A model generated the notes under the pieces. That model ran no database searches, had not been told where the DNA came from, and saw only the letters and a list, made by a program, of their open reading frames with translations. A stretch of DNA of 64,000 nt, from assembly GCA_003194525.1 (NCBI GenBank), contig NBIV01000291.1:1-64000 (forward strand), read 5' to 3'. Below are positions 58,076-64,000 of the stretch, piece by piece. Origin of the DNA: Gracilariopsis chorda. Taxonomy: Eukaryota; Rhodophyta; Florideophyceae; Gracilariales; Gracilariaceae. Position 1 is the stretch's first letter. Every line of letters begins with the position of its first letter. The position numbers were made by a program, and so were the translations under genes.

Positions 58076-58089
58076 AGGAGGGAGTCCTC

Positions 58090-61000
58090 AGGGGGACAGT
58101 AAAGATCTATCCCATCCTACTGGCCGGGGTTTCGACGTTGCCCCGCTCCCGGGATTTTAAACCCAAGGTCCTTCTGAGATCAGAGAGATCTTCGAATGTC
58201 GGAAAACGAATGCAGCTCGACTGCGCTTTGAAAAGCCCTTGGAGACGATATGTGTGCCCAGGAAGACGGACGGACTACGTCATGATTATGGCCCGCAGGA
58301 ATTATAAGGTCTATGCCGACATCGGCTTGTCAAAGTCTCTCCTGTTACGCAGGCTGGCAGTTCTAACACTGGCGCTGGGCCAAACTTCATCAGATTGTCT
58401 GAACTACAATCTGACGAGCGAGCTCGAACCAGGAGGCATGCTTACCGGATATCCGGGATGCAAACAAGAGACCCATCAAGTCTATTGGAACGATAAAACT
58501 TGTCGTTCAACTTGGAAATCATGTTGTCATGATGCAGTTTGTAGTGTGTACCACGTTAGCTGCACCACTTGTGCTGGGTTGCGATTATTGTGACAGGTTT
58601 GTCGAAGCAATTCGTCCGAAGAATCGGGAAGTTGAGTTGGACGACGCGTCCATTGTACCGATAGTACGGAGGCCATTGAATCGTTCAAACGCAGCTGCTC
58701 CATTACCGCCTTCGCAGGAATACGAAGCCCCGAAGGGCAGGACTTCACCACGTATTCATGTGTCTCAGATGACTGTGGTGCCTCCCCAACATCAGGCTTG
58801 GATAACAGTTACGACTGCGAAGCATGGACTTGTTATCATTCAGCCGAACTCGGCACTTTATCATACCCATGGAATACTCGTCGCTAACGGCATTGCCCAA
58901 ATGGATCCCAACAGGCCATTCAAAATCCTGGTGAACAACACCGGAGTCAATGAGTGCAGACTACACAAGAATCAGGTTCTTGGAACCGCTCTGCCACACC
59001 CTTCGGTGGTCATACCTACTCATGTTATGACGCAGACGTCTTGGGAATTTCATCTCAGAGTGATTCGCAGCCGGCACCAGCACAAACAGCAACGGACAAC
59101 CTGAAGGAGGAGAAGGTTTCCAAGAAGGAATCTGAAGAAGCCCTCGAGGGCGTGAAGATGGGACAAGTTCCTGAGGAGTATCGCTAGAGATTACGCAGCC
59201 TATTGCTGAAGTTTTCACATATGTGGAATGGCCACCTTGGCCAAATTGCTGCAACAGAGCATCACATCGACGTGTTGCCGGGCACTAGACCCATCGCCCA
59301 ACCGCCATATCGGGCAGAGCCGCGCGCTCGACAAATCGAACAGGAACATGTTGATTCCATGCTGGAAAAGGGAATTATTGAGCCAACTCAAACAGCATGG
59401 GCCTCACCCGTGGTGTTAGTTCTGAAAGCAGATGGATCGTTACGCTTTTGCGTCGACTACAGGAAGCTGAACGCAGTAACAGTGAGGGACACGTATCCTT
59501 TGCCGCGCATGGATGAATGCATCGACAGCCTTGGAGAAGCCAAAGTTTTTACTACGCTTGACGCAAATTGGGGTTATTGGCAAGTGCTCGTTGCACCGAA
59601 AGACCGCGACAAGACCGCTTTTGTTCGTCACGCAGGATTATATCGCTTTAAGCGAATGCGTTTTGGTTTAACCAAAGCTCTGGCGACGTTTCAGCGCGCA
59701 ATCGATATCATACTCTGATATTATAAGTGGAAGACTTGTTTAGTCTTTTTGGATGACATCATTGTCTATAGTCGAAACATGGAAGACCATTTCTCTGATG
59801 TCGAGGCAATCCTCAAGCAATTGGATGATGCGGGAATCTCATCAAAGATTAAGAAGTGTGAATGGTTCACGAACCAGGTGAAGTACCTTGGACACCGGAT
59901 CAATCCGGGAACCGTGGAAATCGAGGAAACAGAGACCGCTGCAATACGTGAAGCAAAACCTCCGCGGACACAGACGCAACTACGTGCCTTTTCAGGACTC
60001 TGTAAAGTGTACAGGAGATTTGTTCCACGCTATTCGCACGTCGCTGCACCTCTGAACGCTTTATTGAAGAAAGGTGAACCCTCACAGTTGAAGGAATTCG
60101 GGGAAGCCGAAACGGACGCTTTCGAAACACTGAAGCAGATGCTGACCTCAGCCCCAGTGCTACGACTTCCGAAACCGGATCTACCCTTTTCCGTCGACAC
60201 GGATTCTAGTGATTACCAAGTAGGGTGTGCCCTTTTTCAAACGCACGAAGACGGTAAGCATTATCCTATTGGATATTGGTCTCGTTCACTGCATCAGGCA
60301 GAGAAGAACTACTCCGTTTCCGAAAAGGAATGTTTAGCTGTAGTATGGGCTCTTACGACTTTTAGGCCTTACCTACAGGGGGTACACTTCACCGTCAACA
60401 CGGATCAATCTTGCTTAAGATGGCTTATGTCAATTTCTGACCCTTCAGGACGCTTAATGCGCGGGCGGCTACGTCTTTCTGAATTTGACTTCGCAGTCAA
60501 ATACAAGAAAGTGACCTGTAATGTCCACGCTGACGGGCTTTCGTGGCTCGAAACTCTGGGCGAAACCCAATTGGAAATTGATGATGACATCCCTTGTCTT
60601 ACAATGGAAGAGCTGGTATCTCCAGAGATAGAAGTGGAAACTTGGGACGAAGACGATAACGTCATGGATGTACTGATAGCACAGACAACGGATATTGATG
60701 CTGATCGGCAGCTCGAACGAATTACGCTCGAGGAGCTACTCCGTGAACAGTTCACTGACGCTTTTTGTGCGGCAATCCGCTCACTTGTTAACGGGGGGAG
60801 GTGCTACCTGTTCGTCTCGACGATCGCGGAATATTAGTTCGAACTGTCGAAGCCTATTGGCAGATTGTAATACCACACTCTCTCAAGAGCAGGGTACTGT
60901 ATCTGGCGCATTATTCTCAGCTATCTGGTCACCCAGAGGGTACGAAGCTTTACCTAAGCCTAAGAAGAGACTTCTATTGGCCAACATTGGCGATGGACTG

Positions 61001-61480
61001 CCACGCGACGGCTAAGTTGTGCGCAACGTGCGCTAAGAACAGAGTGAAATTGTGGAAGAAGAAGAAGCCGCTGAAGCTATTTCCGGCGAAGGCGCCTTTG
61101 GAGTATGTGAGCATAGATATACTTGGAGAATTAATTCGCTCTAAGTGAGGGAACAGGTACCTCTTGGTAATTACTGATCGCTTCTCGAAGCTGGTGAAAA
61201 CTGTTCCGCTTAAACGGATTACAGCTCCCGTGATCGCACGAGCTTTTATCCACCATTGGGTTTACTACTACGGACCCCCGAATAATCTGCTCTCAGATAA
61301 CGGAAAGCAATTTTTTGCTCGCTTCTTTTAGGATGTATGCAGGATACTGGGTGTTAAGAACGTGTTTACCACGACATATCATCCGCAGTGCAACGGCCAG
61401 GTGGAACGGTACAACCGTACTATACTAGCCGCCCTCCGGCACTACATTTCTGACCACCCGAAGGATTGGGATCTAGGGCA
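58090..61480 (+). pseudogene. Element B pol: protease, RT, RNase H, partial integrase
   Basis: Protease near 58290-58420 retains TGAGPNFI but is frameshifted just before it. The next frames cover the protease C-terminal part and linker (58529-59104), RT from 59203 (AQPPYRAEPRARQIEQEHVD, RFCVDYRKLNAVTVRDTYP) with TGA at 59716, catalytic FLDD at about 59748 and RNase H (DTDSSDYQVG, NTDQSCLRWL) to about 60540. The frame ends at 60835; integrase continues with shifts (zinc region ATAKLCATCAKNRVK, SDNGKQF, CNGQVERYNRT) and stops being recognisable after HYISDHPKDWD at about 61480. Confidence 0.88.
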
Positions 61481-62080
61481 AATCCTCCAACCAGCGAAGG
61501 AACCGGCGTGTGGATTGACGGAATTTCCACCTCAGAATCATAATCGGAGACGTGCACTCGTGGCACCTTCGGCGCTCTCCCTTCAATACGGTGGGGAAAA
61601 GCAACATATGCTCGTCTGTCATCGTCATCGTTCGGAATTCCCCTGATGGGGTACAACTCATCCTTTTCATAGTCATACCACAGGAATCCCGGAGTTCCAG
61701 ACCAGCCCAACTGAAGGTTGTAATCAAGAAGAGCCTCCGCTTCGTCAGCACTCCACGTGATGCCGTTGAAAAGGTTTTAAACACCTAAGAAGCATATATA
61801 ACGTATCATGGCCACCGTAAGGGGACGTAAACCACCATTGTAGGCTGGCATGACGAGTCCTATTAGAGGCGATAATCGCACCTCCGCGTATAGAGGACAC
61901 CCTCGTCTGACGCCTGAAGGTACGCCATAAGGGCCCCCAAAGCGGACTCCGTAGAGGCAATCGACATAACGAAACCTCTCAGGGGTGTAAAATGCGAAGA
62001 GGAGTGGCCTAAATCTCAGGTTAGGCCATACCCAATGGTCTTGTCAGAATTTTACAATTGCGACGTAGTATTTGGAACAC
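61480..62080 (-). pseudogene. Element B antisense ORF remnant
   Basis: On the minus strand, fragments resemble the A2 antisense protein in the same order: a segment FVMSIASTESALGALMAYLQ near 61990-61930, comparable to VVVTEWAACAAAYILNEAYD of A2, and then NGITWSADEAEALLDYN with a following Asp-rich stretch (IRGIPNDDDD), comparable to FREISSEEARELRDE and the acidic region of A2. It is frameshifted and interrupted by stops. Similarity is weak and judged by eye. Presence in the equivalent place and orientation supports homology. Confidence 0.55.
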
Positions 62081-63079
62081 TGATTTGAAGACATATCCTG
62101 AAACTCCGTGTCATGCCATCAAAAGAAGAATCCAAACGTGTTCGTGATACGGGTTTCGTCCGCGGAGTTATACTGTAGCTACAAAACGTTTTTTGTGCAT
62201 GCTAGTGGAACACGTGCAGTGTTATCCCTGGGCTGGCACTGTAAAACACCTATTGGTGACAAGAAAGAACATTTTGAAGCCCACAGTATTTGGTCAGAAA
62301 TGAAATAATGCGGCTACACTATACTCGTGCGATCCAAAATAAAATAGCAACAGTGATAAATGTGGTTTATGTTAAATGTTTTTTCAGGGTTTAGGGGTTT
62401 TTAGGACCAATTTAATATGGCCAACGTTATATACAGTCACAAGGTGTACAAATCTATCACTTCGCCTGCATTGATTGGTCCACAGATCCCTCTTGTGCAA
62501 TCGCTTTTGCTAACTTCTAGCGTTGATTGGCTGTGTGAAAAACCTGCTCTGGAGAGCCTGGGAAGCAGTCCTCCACGCATCACCACTCGCTGAACGAGAA
62601 AGAGCTCCGGCCTCTGATTGGTGGACCTTGCACTTCTTTTCACTGCAAGTGGGTTCAGCCCGTGCACGTTTATCACCAGACAAAACGTATTACAGCACGC
62701 ACGTGTAACACTCAAGTACCCTTTCGTGCAAAACCCATTTTCCTGTCACTAATCTTTTACCCTTGGGTGCTTTCCTTCCGTCCAATACGTTCATATCTGA
62801 ATACAAACCTTCGTATCCAATTCTTTCTTCTTCCCCACCTGCAACAGTCGTAAGCATAATACGTACGTTCTTATCGCGCATGTCGTTTGGTTTGTTTCCT
62901 TCATCTGGTTCACATTATTCCACTCGTTTTAAGCAACGCATCCATTCATCCAAAGACTTCCACCTCCTCCTGCAAATACATTCTATCCAATCCACCCAAG
63001 TCACGCCTTCATCCACATCCTGCGCAGACACCGAGCGCGCAACCCGCTTGCAAAACAAACATACCACTCCAACATCTCC
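62081..63079. other. Region between element B and terminal gene, nothing recognised
   Basis: No LTR, gene or RNA recognised. Short frames at 62437-62715 and 62763-63095 lack any motif. The last 200 bp are pyrimidine-rich (many TCC/CCA triplets), perhaps 5' untranslated sequence of the next gene. Confidence 0.45.
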
Positions 63080-64000
63080 ATGGGAATTCCCATAGAACCA
63101 CGTCTCAGTAATGCCGCCCTCGTCAAGAGGCAGCGATTAGCCGCCTTGCGAAGGACCCGTCATGCATTTCGTTGCGTCGCCCCCGGACAGCCAACACCCT
63201 ACGGCATTTGTCAACAAAATCTTGACAATCTCATTTCACACGCCCTACAACATCCGCCTCAATCCGCACGTCTCATCCTGGTCTGCAAGGATCTGTCCAC
63301 ACCCGTTCCGGTCACCTCAAACACCTCATCATTCATACGACTCATTCCCATTTTCATGCGACACGCCCGGCTAGCCAGGATCTCAAGTAACATTTCCGCC
63401 TCCCGCACTCACCTTGCAGATCCATCATCACGCCATACAAATTCGTCCAACCATCCAAACAGCTCTCACCGCGCCCACGTTCACAGAGCTGCATCCATGC
63501 GCGCTGCCATTGCCAGAGAGTCGCGTGTGACAGCGCTTCTGCAATTTAATAGGATCACTGCTCCATATACCAGTACCACGACACCTAATCAACCACTCAA
63601 CGCTTCACGTCGTGCCTCAGCTTCTTTGCAAGACATTCAGCCACGCGTATTATATCACCACCCCACCGCTCTACACCCTTCCATGCACGACATACGCCAT
63701 GCTTTGCGACAATCTATGCTGCTAATCGCTTCTGCGAATAGCCCTTCGCGTGCTCAGCTTTGGGGTAGATTTCATGATCCAGTTGCATCAGATACCACCA
63801 CCACAAACAACAACAGTTCCAACAACGACATCAGTTCCAACAACAACAACAGTAACCACAACCGCAGCAACAATGAGCAAGACAGCCCACCAGATTCCCA
63901 AGGGCCCAACGCACGACCCCGACGGGCGACGTCAACAAACAGCGCAAACAGATCTAGAACCAACACACTCATGTCCGACAAGGCCATCTCTATCTTGTAC
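63080..64000 (+). CDS. Unrecognised Asn/Ser-rich protein, open at window end
   Basis: From ATG 63080 the frame is open for all 307 codons to the last base, with no stop, so the gene continues outside. The protein starts MGIPIEPRLSNAALVKRQRL, is basic and rich in His, Arg, Ser and Thr, has a possible helical region near residues 200-245 (SMHDIRHALRQSMLLIASAN) and an Asn-rich tract (NNNSSNNDISSNNNNS) at about 248-275. I recognise no domain. The frame is also open upstream to about 62935, but 63080 is its first ATG. Alternatives: a long chance ORF or a spliced exon. Confidence 0.5.
   Translation, partial: MGIPIEPRLSNAALVKRQRLAALRRTRHAFRCVAPGQPTPYGICQQNLDNLISHALQHPPQSARLILVCKDLSTPVPVTSNTSSFIRLIPIFMRHARLARISSNISASRTHLADPSSRHTNSSNHPNSSHRAHVHRAASMRAAIARESRVTALLQFNRITAPYTSTTTPNQPLNASRRASASLQDIQPRVLYHHPTALHPSMHDIRHALRQSMLLIASANSPSRAQLWGRFHDPVASDTTTTNNNSSNNDISSNNNNSNHNRSNNEQDSPPDSQGPNARPRRATSTNSANRSRTNTLMSDKAISILY

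Larger units (their letters stand above)
54382..62080 (+). mobile_element. Ty3/gypsy element B, decayed, 3' truncated
   Basis: A second Ty3/gypsy family with 5' LTR, PBS, gag, pol and an antisense ORF remnant. Gag and pol proteins align throughout with those of family A but the DNA is strongly diverged and lacks family A's dense short inverted repeats. Pol ends abruptly in integrase at about 61480 and is joined to sequence homologous to the middle of the antisense ORF, so the integrase C-terminus, linker and chromodomain are deleted. No 3' LTR was found before the window end. Confidence 0.85.

Noticed and set aside
1..64000. CRISPR array, bacterial operon or phage content
   Set aside because: No regularly spaced repeats of CRISPR size, and all recognisable genes are eukaryotic or eukaryotic transposon families.

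Overview
The window is nuclear DNA of an intron-poor eukaryote, about three quarters of it transposon-derived. The best taxonomic clue is a mitochondrial insertion (NUMT) carrying rpl16, a tRNA-His and the start of cox1, in which TGA sits at the conserved Trp of COX1. A mitochondrial rpl16 together with TGA=Trp points to red algae (for example Florideophyceae). Compact host genes and LTR-element load fit, but the assignment is inference.

Layout: (1) 1-6507, 3' part of a Ty3/gypsy chromovirus (A1). (2) 7273-18664, a full-length relative (A2, 11.4 kb): LTR, PBS, gag, PR-RT-RH-IN, a long Pro-rich linker, chromodomain, a large antisense ORF of unknown function, PPT, LTR. (3) 18665-21200, a decayed MULE/FAR1-like transposase on the minus strand. 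(4) 21.2-36.1 kb, mostly unrecognised sequence with remnants of a PIF/Harbinger system (Myb/SANT-like protein at 25.1-26.1 kb, DDE transposase at 27.2-27.9 kb) and an inverted fragment of the element B LTR at 30.8-31.2 kb. (5) 36106-40412, a decayed Ty1/copia element, minus strand. (6) 41.9-46.9 kb, two convergent host genes: a ZUFSP/ZUP1-type peptidase and Mediator subunit MED14 (one 94-bp intron). (7) 48380-53302, the NUMT, split inside cox1 by a 4.3-kb tyrosine-recombinase (Ngaro/DIRS-like) retroelement. (8) 54382-about 62080, a second, more decayed Ty3/gypsy family (B) with the same primer-binding site and a remnant of the same antisense ORF. (9) 63080-64000, the start of an unrecognised Asn/Ser-rich gene open at the window end.

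The features most worth pursuing are the antisense ORF shared by families A and B, read from just inside the 3' LTR back toward pol; an extreme density of short perfect inverted repeats throughout family A, coding and LTR alike; a mosaic 3' LTR in A2; and the retroelement insertion that cleanly splits a recognisable cox1 NUMT. All coding features in the transposons carry lesions, which are listed per entry.
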